From: Ferrimicrobium sp.
GTDB lineage: Bacteria > Actinomycetota > Acidimicrobiia > Acidimicrobiales > Acidimicrobiaceae
NCBI RefSeq assembly: GCF_027319265.1
Contig: NZ_DAHVNP010000031.1
Span: 248,001-312,000, forward strand
Direction of reading: 5' to 3'
DNA: 64,000 nt
In this document: positions 1 to 9,739 of the stretch, in pieces
Layout of the letters: each line of letters begins with the position of its first letter
Position numbering within the stretch: position 1 is the stretch's first letter
The notes under the pieces: model-generated
What the model saw: only the letters and a program-made list of their open reading frames with translations
What the model was told of the DNA's origin: nothing
Databases searched by the model: none
Position numbers and translations under genes: made by a program

Positions 1-888
1 CCATCATGCCTCGCATCAGTACTTGATCGTGCCCTCCACCATCGTGGACCCCACTCAAGGTTTCACCCATCCGCAGCGGGTACCGCATACATCCCCAACC
101 GCGCCGAACTCCATTCTTGGCTTCGACAACTGTGTACTATGGCCATCGATCACAACGAAACCCCCGGGATGCTCGAACTGGCTGAGCTGGCCCGACGTCT
201 CCGCCAACCATCGACAGCGAGACTCGACACAGCGCTCCCTGCTATGCCGCCTCCGCTTGATAGCAGTCGTGTTGATGATGCCGGGGGGACGGGAGGACCG
301 GTCTTGCCCGTCGCGGTAGCCGGGGTCGAGTGGACAGGCGTTGGCCTCGTCACCACACCGGACCCGGCAGATAACCTCATCATCGGTATCGTCACGCGTG
401 TGGAAGCATACGTCGTATTGCCATCCTGGTTGAGATCACTGATGCGGATCCCCATAAATTGGACAATCCTTGCCAAGCTCGAACGCAGGCGCGTTGACAA
501 GGAGCCAATCGCGAGCGTCACCAGATGCTTCCCGTCCTCCCGAACACCACTTCAGCTGGGTTGCCTCGGTGGTGCTAGCCGGCGCTACGCTGACGTGTCT
601 GGGCGATCTCTCTTGTGCTAGTTGAAGAAGTTCCAGCTGAGTATGCAGGCTTTTGTGACCGTTAACACCCTTTCCATTGAAAGAAGCCTTGACGCGAACC
701 TTTACTGGAACTTCGAACTTGAGTGGCGAATCTTCACAGTCGTGCCTACGAATCGATCGATCGTCTATCCGTTCGCTGGCCTATCGGATCGAAGTTTCGT
801 GGGAAGGTGCTCCAATCCTCTGGTACTCCACAACTGCGCTACTTCGATGGCTAGTTATCAGCCATGGTGTCCAGTTGATCTCCGCTGA
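1..888. other. Region without a supported gene
   Basis: Nothing in these 888 bases could be assigned. A 160-codon plus-strand frame (139-621) and an overlapping 123-codon minus-strand frame (150-521) exist, but neither shows a recognisable motif or an upstream Shine-Dalgarno, and the minus strand is partly open in a second frame too. This pattern fits decayed or non-coding DNA downstream of aroE. A small species-specific gene on the plus strand (ATG at 139, no SD) cannot be excluded. Confidence 0.5.
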
Positions 889-1749
889 TCAGCCATGTGG
901 GTCTCGATCGCTATTGTGGTGACCCAGGGCGTCCATGAACACCTGAAGGTCGGGTCGACCACCATAGAAGAGTGCAAAAGCAATCCTCGCCTGGGCAGCT
1001 AGCATTGACCGTCCATCAAAAGCGCTGATTCCCAGGCGTCGAGCCGCTTGCATGAGAGGTGTCGTCGTTGGCTCATAGACCATGTCATAGACGAATTGGC
1101 ACCCTTTGAGCTCAGTAAGGTCGATCGGAGCCTGTCCCTCCGCTCCCGCACCCTTCATACCGACGATCGTTCCATTGATAACGAGGTCGACCGACAGCTC
1201 TCGCGTATCCTCGCAGATACCTACCGGACCCGTAAAGGATTCCACCAACAGCCGTGCCCGAACGGGGTTACGATTCGCGACCCAAACCTCGACGGCTCCG
1301 GCGGTGAGCATCGCGAAGACGGCGGCTCGCGCAGCACCGCCAGCCCCCAAGATCAGCACTCGTTGCCCCGATGGCTCGAAACCCACAATCGTCCGCAACG
1401 CCTCCAAGAGCCCAGGTGCATCGGTATTGTAACCGATCACAGAGCCCTGGGAAAACAGGACGGTATTGGCTGCGCCGATCGTGCGTACCTCATCGGTCAT
1501 CCGATCGAGGAGCGGCAGCACCTCTACCTTGAGTGGTGCTGTAAGGTTTGCACCTTGGAACCCAAGCACCTGCAGCGCTCGCAGGGTATCCTCGAGTTGA
1601 GAAGATGGGGTCCGAAAGGCAAGGTAGTTACCAGCGAGTCCGCTCCGGGCAAGAGCAGCGAGGTGAAGTCGAGGCGACAGACTCTGGGCGATCGGATCAC
1701 CGAGCACGCAGGCCAATGGCACACTCGGCTGGCTGAGCGCTGTACTCAC
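889..1749 (-). CDS. aroE: Shikimate dehydrogenase
   Basis: NADP-dependent reduction of 3-dehydroshikimate to shikimate in aromatic amino acid biosynthesis (cytoplasm). The 286-residue product has the family length. Visible are the substrate-binding SLSPRLH segment near residue 23, GANLTAPLK with the catalytic lysine near residue 74, the NTDAPG aspartate, the Rossmann loop GAGGAARAA, the NADP-selecting NRNPVRA segment, and a C-terminal substrate-binding Gln in MLAAQARIAF. The GTG start overlaps the mltG stop by four bases (GTGA) and has GGAGAG upstream. It is last in an alaS-ruvX-mltG-aroE operon, an order common in actinobacteria. Confidence 0.95.
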   Translation of the reverse strand: MSTALSQPSVPLACVLGDPIAQSLSPRLHLAALARSGLAGNYLAFRTPSSQLEDTLRALQVLGFQGANLTAPLKVEVLPLLDRMTDEVRTIGAANTVLFSQGSVIGYNTDAPGLLEALRTIVGFEPSGQRVLILGAGGAARAAVFAMLTAGAVEVWVANRNPVRARLLVESFTGPVGICEDTRELSVDLVINGTIVGMKGAGAEGQAPIDLTELKGCQFVYDMVYEPTTTPLMQAARRLGISAFDGRSMLAAQARIAFALFYGGRPDLQVFMDALGHHNSDRDPHG

Positions 1750-2753
1750 GACTGCTCTCCGTAACGCGCGATCGCCGCCTGCTGTTGTGCAAAGGTATCA
1801 TAAAACGACAGATGTCGGTGCCCCCGAAGGGCGACGAAGTACAGCCACGACCCCCGCGCTGGATGCAGAACGCTGGAGATGCCAGCAGCATCGACTGCTC
1901 CAATCGGTCCAGGAGGCAGACCTACATGGGTGTAGGTGTTATAGGCCGACGCATCTTGTAGCTGTGCGCCGGTGATAGGGTTCGAATAGTTGGCGGTCGC
2001 AAAGCGAACCGTCGAGTCCATCTCGAGCGGCATGCCAGCGGCAAGACGATTGAGGATAACCCGAGCTACCTTGGCGTACCCGGCCGGTGTGTTAGCCTCC
2101 CGCTCTGCAATCGAGGCCGCCACGATCACCTGATTCGCCGTGAGCGAATGGTATCTTCCTGTAGATGAGAGTCCAGCCGCCTCGTACTCCTGGGTCGACC
2201 GATCCAACATCTGCTGGATAAGCTCCTTCGGCGTCCCAAGCGGATCGACAAAGTAGGTATCCGGATAGAGTAACCCCTCCAAGCTTGTGGCTGTCGCAAG
2301 AAATGGCGAATGGAACGCATGCAGATCGCTGGCCTGGCGCAGGAAACTCGCGCCCGAGAGGCCTTCCCCCGGTAGGCCTCGTAACTCCGCCGCTATAGCG
2401 TTCACGGTCATGCCTGGCAATACGGTAATCTTTAGCGAGGAAGGACCGCCGGTCAGGAGGTCTAACGTTTTGGCGTACCCCTCATTCGTGCGCAAAAAGT
2501 AGACACCAGCGTCGATCACGCCTACTCCTTTGATCTCTGCATAGGTCTTGAAGAGCAGCGGCGAACGCACCACCCTTGCATCCCCGAGCTGATCAAAGAT
2601 CGCGTTCACAGACTCACCTGGAGCAACCACCACTGCCACTGAATGTCCCTGCGGGCCGGGTCGTGATTCGAGGTAGTAGCTAATCCCCACCACACTGATC
2701 GCGATCACGACGACGATGATGCCCGCCAGGAGTAACTGCCGGAGCCTAGACAT
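1746..2753 (-). CDS. mltG: Endolytic murein transglycosylase MltG (YceG family)
   Basis: Membrane-anchored lytic transglycosylase that cleaves nascent peptidoglycan and is thought to terminate glycan strands. The 335-residue protein has one N-terminal transmembrane segment (about residues 7-27), a LysM-like subdomain, then the catalytic YceG domain. SIAEREANTPAGYAKVA carries the catalytic glutamate, and the family-typical YNTYTHVGLPPGPI is present. It lies between ruvX and aroE and overlaps aroE by four bases, which indicates translational coupling. Confidence 0.93.
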   Translation of the reverse strand: MSRLRQLLLAGIIVVVIAISVVGISYYLESRPGPQGHSVAVVVAPGESVNAIFDQLGDARVVRSPLLFKTYAEIKGVGVIDAGVYFLRTNEGYAKTLDLLTGGPSSLKITVLPGMTVNAIAAELRGLPGEGLSGASFLRQASDLHAFHSPFLATATSLEGLLYPDTYFVDPLGTPKELIQQMLDRSTQEYEAAGLSSTGRYHSLTANQVIVAASIAEREANTPAGYAKVARVILNRLAAGMPLEMDSTVRFATANYSNPITGAQLQDASAYNTYTHVGLPPGPIGAVDAAGISSVLHPARGSWLYFVALRGHRHLSFYDTFAQQQAAIARYGEQS

Positions 2754-2776
2754 GACGCACTCCCTGCATGGCTACC

Positions 2777-3181
2777 CTAAGCATCACGGAGCCCATCAAG
2801 ATAGCGCTGGAGAATGTCAGCGGCAGCGAGATCGTCGACGCGACCACGTTGGTCGCGGGTAGAGACCCCAGCCTCTCCTAATGCTCGTTCCACACCGCGG
2901 CTCGAGAAGCGTTCGTCTACCTCGACAATAGGAGTTCCGAACAATGGCTGCAGTTCCTCGATGAAACGCCGGGCCATTCGGGTGCTTTCGGTCTCTGCAC
3001 CTGCGAGGGAGAGTGGCACACCGACGACAGCCATCTCGACATTATACTCGGCAACAATATTGCGGATATGATCTTGCCAACCAGCGACGCGCGAAATCAC
3101 CGCCAATGGAAAACCAGCTCCATCGACACTCAATGCAACCCCGATCCGCCGAAGACCAGGATCAAAACCGGCAACTCTCAT
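2777..3181 (-). CDS. ruvX: Putative pre-16S rRNA nuclease / Holliday-junction-resolvase-like YqgF
   Basis: RNase H-fold protein of the YqgF/RuvX family, implicated in 16S rRNA 5' end maturation. At 134 residues it has family length. The N-terminal FDPGLRRIGVALS holds the first metal-binding aspartate, followed by VVGVPLSLAG, the ESTRMARRF segment and VDERFSS with the conserved acidic residue. The ATG overlaps the alaS stop by four bases (ATGA), so it is likely translationally coupled to alaS. Confidence 0.93.
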   Translation of the reverse strand: MRVAGFDPGLRRIGVALSVDGAGFPLAVISRVAGWQDHIRNIVAEYNVEMAVVGVPLSLAGAETESTRMARRFIEELQPLFGTPIVEVDERFSSRGVERALGEAGVSTRDQRGRVDDLAAADILQRYLDGLRDA

Positions 3182-5745
3182 CGTTGGGAATCGAACCCTT
3201 TGCGGAGCTCCTCAAGGGCTTGATCCAGCTGATCGACCTGACGACCACCTGAGAGCGCAAGTTCACGCTGAGGACCGACGCGGCCACCGACGGCCTGAGC
3301 AAGCGGCGCAAGTACCTCGCTCGCATTGAGCACCGTCGGGTCGGCCACCGTCGCCACCAACGCCACCTTGGCGTCGAGCACACTGGCTAAGACGACCACC
3401 TCGGCCTCGGTGCGATTGCGCAGTTCAAGGGCGACAAAACGCAACTCCTGGGCGGAGAGGCCATCAAGTCGTTCTATCAGCGCTCGAGAAGGGTGTTGCG
3501 CCCAGATGTTGCGAACGAGCGAGCGCAACTCCTCTTGGCGCATCGTTGCAAGCTGGGTCTCAAGCTCTCTATGCCGCATGGCTAAGTTCTCGACTCGCTC
3601 TGCGAGTGCCTCACGACCTCCAGGCAGAATCTTCTCGATCGTATCGAGTTGGCGTTCAAGCCTATGCACTGCATCGAGCGCCGCCAGCTGGGTGACCGCC
3701 TCGATCCTTCGCGTATTCGCACCGATGGAGCCCTCCGATACAACCTTGAAGAGTCCAATCTCACCCAGCGAACCGACGTGCGTGCCACCACAAAGTTCCA
3801 CCGAGTGCGTGCCTGCGTGGACCACGCGAACCACGTCTTGATATTGATCACCAAAAAAGGCGATGGCGCCTTCGTTGACGGCTGCTTCTTTGTCTTTGAT
3901 CTCCGTAACCACCGTAGCGGCAGTCACCACCTGCTCCATAATGAGCTGCTCAACTCGCTCAATCTCCTCGACCGTGAGCGCTGACCAATGGGTGAAGTCA
4001 AAGCGCAACCGCTCTGGTGCAACCAATGACCCCTGTTGCGCCACGTGCTCGCCAAGTACCTCGCGGAGCGCCCACTGCAACAGATGGGTAGCGGTATGGT
4101 TTGCTCGGATTCGCGCACGCCTCCCTCGATCGACCACGAGTTCGAGCGAGGTACCCACCACGGGCTCGCCCTCCACGACCTCAATCCAGTGACGAACCAC
4201 GCCCTGTACTGGCTGATCGGTATTGACAACCTTGGCCCGGAAACCCTCGGCGCTGATCCAACCCGTGTCGCCCACCTGCCCACCACCCTCAGGGTAGAAG
4301 GGGGTTCGATCCAAATATAGCGCGAGACCCGCTGGCTCTTGCTCCACAAACTGGATCTCGCCAACCGCCTCTTCGACCTCGTAGCCAAGGAACTCAGTTT
4401 TGCCGAGTGTTTCGAGTACCCATAGCGCACCCGTCGCCTGTTCGCTCGTCGCCTCATCACCAAGGCCGGCCTGACGCGAGCGATGGCGCTGTTGGGCCAT
4501 GGCATTGTGGAACCCATCAAGATCAACATCGACACCGCGGTCGGCCGCTATCTCGGTCGTCAGTTCGATCGGAACTCCAAAGGTATCATGGAGACGAAAA
4601 GCGACGTCACCAGTGACCTTGCCACTGGTGATCGCCGTCTCCAAAATAGGCGCACCAATCGTGAGCGTCTGTTCGAACCTCGCCTCCTCCCGAATGCCTA
4701 GTTCGAGAATCCGCTCTCGCCGGTCAATCAGCTCCGGGTAGGCCTCCCCCATGGTCGCAATCACTCCGTTGACCAAACGCTCAACTACCTCATGGCGTGC
4801 ACCAAGTAGCTGCGAACGCAGAACCAACCGGCGAATAATTCTTCGCAGTACATACCCTCTACCCTCATTGGTGGGAACCACCCCATCAGCGAGGAGAAAG
4901 GTCATCGCACGGGAGTGGTCTGCAATGATGCGCAGTCCAACATCCTGTCGGTGCTCAACACCATAGGTCCTACCGGTGAGCGACTCTGCCTCTTGGAGAA
5001 TGGGATAGACAAGGTCGGTCTCAAAGACCGAAGGTCGACCTTGGAGAATCGGGACAATGCGCTCGAGGCCAGCTCCCGTATCGATGCACGGCTTAGGCAG
5101 TGGCACAAGGTCACCATCAGACTGCTGGTCAAACTGCATAAAAACGAGATTCCAGATCTCTAGGAACCGCTCATCCGATCCATACGCTGGCCCACCGTCG
5201 GCGCCATACTCGCTTCCTTTGTCGTAGTAAATCTCCGAGCACGGGCCACAGGGACCCGTGTCCCCCATCTGCCACCAGTTATCCTCCTCCAGCCTCTGGA
5301 TGCGAGCCGGATCAACCCCGATGGCGTCACGCCAGATCGCTGCGGCCTCATCATCACTGGTATGCACCGTAACCCATAGCCGATCGGGTTCCAAACCAAG
5401 GACATTGGTCACGAGCTCCCAGGCGTAGGGAATCGCCTGTTCTTTGAAGTAGTCCCCAAAGGAGAAGTTTCCCAACATCTCAAAGAAGGTGAGGTGGCGC
5501 AGTGTCTGGCCGATCTGATCGAGATCGTTGTGCTTTCCGCCAGCGCGCATACACTTTTGGATACTTGTCGCTCGCGGATACGGAGCTGGCTCCTCGCCCA
5601 AGAAGTACCGCTTAAACGGGACCATCCCCGCCACCGTAAACAACACCGTCCGATCAAAGGGGATCAGGCTGGCTGATGGTACCGGAGTGTGGCCACGTTC
5701 GACAAAAAAGTCTCGAAACGCGCGTCGTAGCTCATTAGAGTCCAT
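3178..5745 (-). CDS. alaS: Alanyl-tRNA synthetase
   Basis: Charges tRNA-Ala with alanine. The 855 residues cover all domains: class II catalytic core at the N terminus (HLTFFEMLGNFSFGDYF, GPCGPCSEIYYD), tRNA-recognition region, editing domain with zinc-type motifs NHTATHLLQWAL and CGGTHV, and a C-terminal coiled-coil/C-Ala region. The C-terminal glycine-rich C-Ala segment is compact (VGGRVGPQRELALSGG). ATG start; the frame overlaps the upstream small membrane-protein gene by 11 bases. It heads the enzyme part of an operon continuing into ruvX. Confidence 0.97.
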   Translation of the reverse strand: MDSNELRRAFRDFFVERGHTPVPSASLIPFDRTVLFTVAGMVPFKRYFLGEEPAPYPRATSIQKCMRAGGKHNDLDQIGQTLRHLTFFEMLGNFSFGDYFKEQAIPYAWELVTNVLGLEPDRLWVTVHTSDDEAAAIWRDAIGVDPARIQRLEEDNWWQMGDTGPCGPCSEIYYDKGSEYGADGGPAYGSDERFLEIWNLVFMQFDQQSDGDLVPLPKPCIDTGAGLERIVPILQGRPSVFETDLVYPILQEAESLTGRTYGVEHRQDVGLRIIADHSRAMTFLLADGVVPTNEGRGYVLRRIIRRLVLRSQLLGARHEVVERLVNGVIATMGEAYPELIDRRERILELGIREEARFEQTLTIGAPILETAITSGKVTGDVAFRLHDTFGVPIELTTEIAADRGVDVDLDGFHNAMAQQRHRSRQAGLGDEATSEQATGALWVLETLGKTEFLGYEVEEAVGEIQFVEQEPAGLALYLDRTPFYPEGGGQVGDTGWISAEGFRAKVVNTDQPVQGVVRHWIEVVEGEPVVGTSLELVVDRGRRARIRANHTATHLLQWALREVLGEHVAQQGSLVAPERLRFDFTHWSALTVEEIERVEQLIMEQVVTAATVVTEIKDKEAAVNEGAIAFFGDQYQDVVRVVHAGTHSVELCGGTHVGSLGEIGLFKVVSEGSIGANTRRIEAVTQLAALDAVHRLERQLDTIEKILPGGREALAERVENLAMRHRELETQLATMRQEELRSLVRNIWAQHPSRALIERLDGLSAQELRFVALELRNRTEAEVVVLASVLDAKVALVATVADPTVLNASEVLAPLAQAVGGRVGPQRELALSGGRQVDQLDQALEELRKGFDSQR

Positions 5746-5983
5746 GAATCTCCCTTACCTCTCCTTCGAGCACACGAGTCTTGCCATCGCGACTGGGCTC
5801 ACCGCGGTAGGCCGCAGCCGCTTCGCGAAGCGCCGTACGCAGGTCACCCCGCATACGCGCCACCGCATGACGTGTCGTCCGCTCGAGGGAACGCTCCAAC
5901 ATCGGTCGCGCCAGTGCCCGCAAGCGGCGCGTACCCATCACTCCCACACCAATCCCTAGTAAGAACCATCGACCACGTCGCAT
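5735..5983 (-). CDS. Short membrane-anchored protein upstream of alaS
   Basis: An 82-residue protein with a hydrophobic N-terminal segment (WFLLGIGVGVMG) followed by a basic, helical tail. No catalytic motif is visible. Small membrane proteins of this kind sit just upstream of alaS in many actinobacteria, and the position here is the main reason to call it a gene. The ATG at 5983 shares one base with the upstream stop (TGATG); the open frame extends one codon further to a TTG. Function unknown. Confidence 0.75.
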   Translation of the reverse strand: MRRGRWFLLGIGVGVMGTRRLRALARPMLERSLERTTRHAVARMRGDLRTALREAAAAYRGEPSRDGKTRVLEGEVREIHGL

Positions 5984-6336
5984 CAACTGTAGCCCTCCCT
6001 TCGGTCTCGAAACACTTTGCGACCACGCCGAATGGCAAGACGGAGTCGCCCCATCGAGATAAACGGGTAACCGATGGTATGCACGACGGTTTTCGTCATG
6101 CGATCGATCGCTTGCACATCACTCGCACGTTCCTCAAGGAGTTCCTTCGTTTCACTCGCTGTTGTCGTGGCGTCGTGAGCCAGCGTACTGGCGTAACGAA
6201 TAAGGTCAATCATCTCCTGGCGCCATTCGCTGGCAAAGGCGTCCATCTGGGAGCGCAAGGTACGGACCTGTGCCACGAGAATCAGACAGATGACCAGCAA
6301 GACGATTGAGGCGATCGATGCTATCAAAGAAACCAA
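5983..6336 (-). CDS. DUF948-like membrane protein
   Basis: A 117-residue protein with one N-terminal transmembrane helix (IASIVLLVICLILVAQV) and a long helical region rich in Ala, Thr and Glu likely to form a coiled coil. This resembles the DUF948 proteins that precede alaS in mycobacteria; the assignment rests on shape and context. TTG start at 6336 with GGAGG seven bases upstream. Together with the next gene it probably forms a small membrane complex of unknown role. Confidence 0.78.
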   Translation of the reverse strand: MVSLIASIASIVLLVICLILVAQVRTLRSQMDAFASEWRQEMIDLIRYASTLAHDATTTASETKELLEERASDVQAIDRMTKTVVHTIGYPFISMGRLRLAIRRGRKVFRDRREGYS

Positions 6337-6443
6337 CGCGCGACCTCCAGGGCTGGGTTTGCGCTCAGTCTATCGACCATCATGAACCAGGGGAACCATG
6401 CGGATGCCTCCAGAAGGGCTATCGTCGAGGTACTGGAACCTAC

Positions 6444-8639
6444 TCATGAACGCGAACCATCCTGAACAGCATCGGTTGCCCGGCGTGAGCCACCGGGCAG
6501 CATTCGATACGCATTGAAAACCCCATCGAGTTGGCGGATGGCCCCAAGCACCGATGAGAGATGGCCTGGGTCAACCAACTCAAATTCGAAGCGCATGCGA
6601 GAGACGTGGTCGCCACCCGTCCGCGATGAGCTCATGGTGATATTGACGTGGTGCTCACTTAACACCTTCGAAACGTCAGCGAGCAATCGTGCTCGATCCA
6701 AGGCCAATACTTCAATGGCCATCTGATAACTCGCACCGCTGTCATGGGCCCACTCAACGTCGACACGACGCTCACCAGCTCGCTTCAGAAGGTCAAGAAC
6801 GTTTGGACAGTCGGCACGGTGAATCCCCACCCCACGTCCCTGCGTGATGAAACCTACAATCTCGTCACCGGGAATCGGGTTGCAGCAACGCGATATGCGA
6901 ACAAGCACATCCTCCATGCCCTCGACGAAGACCATGGGACCCTTTGACAGATGCCGAGGGCGCTGGTGCGACACGGTGGGAGCGTAGCCGTCAGTCTCAA
7001 GCTCATTGCGTTGGACGCGCTGCGCTACCGCTCGTGCCGAGACGTGTCCTTCTCCAATGGCTACCAGTAGTCCCTCACCATCATGGAGGCCGTTCATCTT
7101 GGCCAACTTGGCGAGCCCAGCCTGCGAAAGATGGGTATTGACCGCCAGATTCTCCCGACGAAAGGCCTTGGTCAGTTCGTCACGACCGATCTCAACGGAC
7201 TCTTCGCGCCGTTCTCTGGAAAACCACTGACGAATCTTCGCCTTCGCCCTCGGGGTAACCACAATGGAGAGCCAGTCACGCGAAGGCGCAGCGGAACTCG
7301 ACCGAGAGCTAACGATCTCTACTGTATCCCCAGAGCGCAACGTCGACTCCAGCGGGACCAGTCGACCGTTTACCTTCGCACCGATGCAACGATGCCCAAC
7401 CTCAGTATGAATCGAGTAGGCAAAGTCAAGAGGGGTTGCGCCGACCGGGAGGGTGACAACCTTGCCCTTGGGGGTAAACACATAGACCTCATCCATCTCA
7501 AGATCCGACTTGAGGTGTTCAAGAAACTCCAGCGGGTCAGGTAGCTCCTCCTGCAGCTCCATAATGCGATCAACCCAGGCAGCATTCGTGGAGTTCGAAC
7601 CCTCCTTGTAACCCCAGTGCGCAGCGATGCCGAACTCGGCCCGCCGGTGCATCTCGCGCGTCCTGACCTGAACCTCAAGCGGATTCCCCTTGTCGAGCAG
7701 CACGGTGGTATGGAGGGATTGGTAGAGGTTGAACTTCGGCGCGTTGATGTAGTCCTTGAAGCGGCCAGGGATGGGTGCCCACAATGAATGCACGACACCG
7801 AGGGCAGCCCAACAGTCCCGATCGTTGTCCGTGACAATTCTGACCCCGATGATGTCGTAGATCGAGTCGAAGTCCTTATCCTTGATGATCATCTTTTCAT
7901 AGATCGACCAGAGGTGTTTTGGTCGACCCGTCACCTCTGCATCGATGCCAACCACCTGAAGTCGCTTCCCCAACTCCTCGATAACCTGGGCGAGGTAACG
8001 CTCTCGTTCAGGCGCCCTCGTCTCGATCATGTGATCGATCTCGGCGTAGCGTCGTGGATGCAAGGTGGCGAACGCAAGATCCTCGAGCTGCCACTTCATA
8101 TCCTCGATACCGAGTCGATTCGCGAGGGGTGCATAGATATCCATCGTCTCTTGCGCGATACGGCGTTGCTTCTCCACTGGCAGTGCAGCAATGGTGCGCA
8201 TATTGTGGAGCCGATCAGCGAGTTTGATGACCAGGACCCGTGCATCTTTCGCCATCGCGATCAGCATTTTGCGCATCGTCGCCGCCTGCTGGGCCTCACG
8301 CGAGTCAAAGCTGATACGATCAAGTTTGGTGAGACCATCGACGACCTCAGCAACCGTGGGTGAGAACTCTGCACTGATCTGAGCCAACGTCACCGAGGTA
8401 TCCTCGACCGTATCGTGGAGCAACGCGGCCACCACTGCGGTCATGTCGCCTCCAAGTGCAGCCGTGATCGTCGCCACCCCGATGGGATGGGTCACATAGG
8501 GTTCGCCGGATCGCCGCCGCTGGGAGCCATGCGCCACACGCGCAAACTCCAACGCCCGTTCGATGGTCGCACCCGCCTCACTCGATGGGTCAAGTGCCAT
8601 TGCATCGATGAGTGATTGCAGATCACGATCGGCCAACAT
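6444..8639 (-). CDS. rel: Bifunctional (p)ppGpp synthetase/hydrolase (Rel/RSH)
   Basis: Long RelA-SpoT homologue controlling the stringent response. In 731 residues the order is HD hydrolase (about 25-180; H51, H75-D76 and E79-D80 in LLHDTVEDT), synthetase (YDIIGVRIV, NLYQSLHTTV, EVQVRTREMHRRAEFG), TGS domain starting VYVFTPKGKVV, a zinc-finger/RIS region with RISRCCNPIPGDEI, and a C-terminal ACT domain. The intact HD site plus the RFKD signature of the synthetase domain argue for a bifunctional enzyme. It follows secF after five bases, as in mycobacteria (secD-secF-rel). Confidence 0.96.
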   Translation of the reverse strand: MLADRDLQSLIDAMALDPSSEAGATIERALEFARVAHGSQRRRSGEPYVTHPIGVATITAALGGDMTAVVAALLHDTVEDTSVTLAQISAEFSPTVAEVVDGLTKLDRISFDSREAQQAATMRKMLIAMAKDARVLVIKLADRLHNMRTIAALPVEKQRRIAQETMDIYAPLANRLGIEDMKWQLEDLAFATLHPRRYAEIDHMIETRAPERERYLAQVIEELGKRLQVVGIDAEVTGRPKHLWSIYEKMIIKDKDFDSIYDIIGVRIVTDNDRDCWAALGVVHSLWAPIPGRFKDYINAPKFNLYQSLHTTVLLDKGNPLEVQVRTREMHRRAEFGIAAHWGYKEGSNSTNAAWVDRIMELQEELPDPLEFLEHLKSDLEMDEVYVFTPKGKVVTLPVGATPLDFAYSIHTEVGHRCIGAKVNGRLVPLESTLRSGDTVEIVSSRSSSAAPSRDWLSIVVTPRAKAKIRQWFSRERREESVEIGRDELTKAFRRENLAVNTHLSQAGLAKLAKMNGLHDGEGLLVAIGEGHVSARAVAQRVQRNELETDGYAPTVSHQRPRHLSKGPMVFVEGMEDVLVRISRCCNPIPGDEIVGFITQGRGVGIHRADCPNVLDLLKRAGERRVDVEWAHDSGASYQMAIEVLALDRARLLADVSKVLSEHHVNITMSSSRTGGDHVSRMRFEFELVDPGHLSSVLGAIRQLDGVFNAYRMLPGGSRRATDAVQDGSRS

Positions 8640-8644
8640 CTTCG

Positions 8645-9739
8645 CTACGATGCCGGTAAGCCTTCAGCCTCGACGGGAGCGTTACGACGCTCAAGACGAG
8701 CTCTGATCTGGCGATAGCGCCGCTCACGCTCCTTGAAACGTGCCAACAACGGTGCGGCGATGAACAGTGAAGAGTAGGCCCCACTCGTGAGACCCACCAC
8801 CAGTGCGAGACCGAAATTCTTCAGTGTGGTGGCCCCAAGCACGTACGCTCCCAAGACCAACACGGACAGGATAGGGATGACGGCAACCAACGACGTGTTC
8901 AACGATCGGGCCAACGTCTGATTCACCGAAAGATCGACCGCATTCGAGTAATTCATCTTCCCCGGGTCGACGAGTCCACCCACGTTTTCCTTAATACGAT
9001 CAAAGACCACAATGGTATCGTAGAGCGAATAGCCAAGGATCGTGAGTACGGCGATCACCGTCGAAGGAGTGACCTGGAAACCACTCAACGCATAGATCCC
9101 AATCGTCACCAAAAGGTCATGCACCACCGCAACAAAGGCGGCGGCAGCCATCTTCCACTCAAACCGAATGGAGATGTAGAGGATAATGCCGACGAAGAAC
9201 GCGATCAAGGCCTTGACCGCAGCGTTGGTGATCTGTCCTCCCCAGGTTGGACCCACAAACTCGATCGCGACCGCCGAGGAGGGGAGATGGGCCTTGGCCG
9301 CCAGGAGGGCGGCGACCTGGTTCTCCTTTGCTGTCCTCGCAGCACCCGAGAGTTTGGTGAGACCAGCCTGTACCTCGACGGTACGGGCGGAATGCGAACC
9401 AAGGGTTACCACGGTCGCCTGGGTGACACCAGCTCGTGCCACGATCTTGCTGGCTTGGGCTACCGTGAGGGTCGCTGAAGGCACCTGCCAACTCACGCCT
9501 CCCTTGAAACTGATCCCGAAGTTGAGACCCCTGGCCGACAGCGCTGCCGCCCCAGCGACGATCACAAGAAAGGAGATCACAAAGTAATAGCGGGACCGTT
9601 GCACAAATGGGTAATGGGTGGCGCCGGCGCCCAGACGCCGCCACCACGACGCCTCACTCGCGTCAATCGTCTTGGCTTTAAAACCCTCACTCTCAATCGA
9701 GTCCGAGGTATCCGATCCTTCCCTTACCATCTCGCTCAT
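8645..9739 (-). CDS. secF: Protein translocase subunit SecF
   Basis: Inner-membrane SecDF component that uses the proton gradient to help complete protein export. The 364 residues have a cytoplasmic N-terminal extension of about 45 residues, TM1, a periplasmic domain with the SecF signature LNFGISFKGGVSWQV, and five further TM segments including VVFDRIKEN and the SLNTSLVAVIPILSVL stretch. The ATG overlaps the secD stop by four bases (ATGA), consistent with equimolar coupled synthesis. Confidence 0.95.
   Translation of the reverse strand: MSEMVREGSDTSDSIESEGFKAKTIDASEASWWRRLGAGATHYPFVQRSRYYFVISFLVIVAGAAALSARGLNFGISFKGGVSWQVPSATLTVAQASKIVARAGVTQATVVTLGSHSARTVEVQAGLTKLSGAARTAKENQVAALLAAKAHLPSSAVAIEFVGPTWGGQITNAAVKALIAFFVGIILYISIRFEWKMAAAAFVAVVHDLLVTIGIYALSGFQVTPSTVIAVLTILGYSLYDTIVVFDRIKENVGGLVDPGKMNYSNAVDLSVNQTLARSLNTSLVAVIPILSVLVLGAYVLGATTLKNFGLALVVGLTSGAYSSLFIAAPLLARFKERERRYRQIRARLERRNAPVEAEGLPAS

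Noticed and set aside
139-621. 160-codon plus-strand frame near the left edge
   Set aside because: No SD and no motif; antisense frame of similar length; kept only as a remark in the region entry.
3183-3200. tRNA T-arm-like sequence (GGTTCGATTCCC on the minus strand)
   Set aside because: It is the coding sequence for the last residues of alaS (KGFDSQR); no acceptor stem, D-arm or anticodon arm surrounds it.
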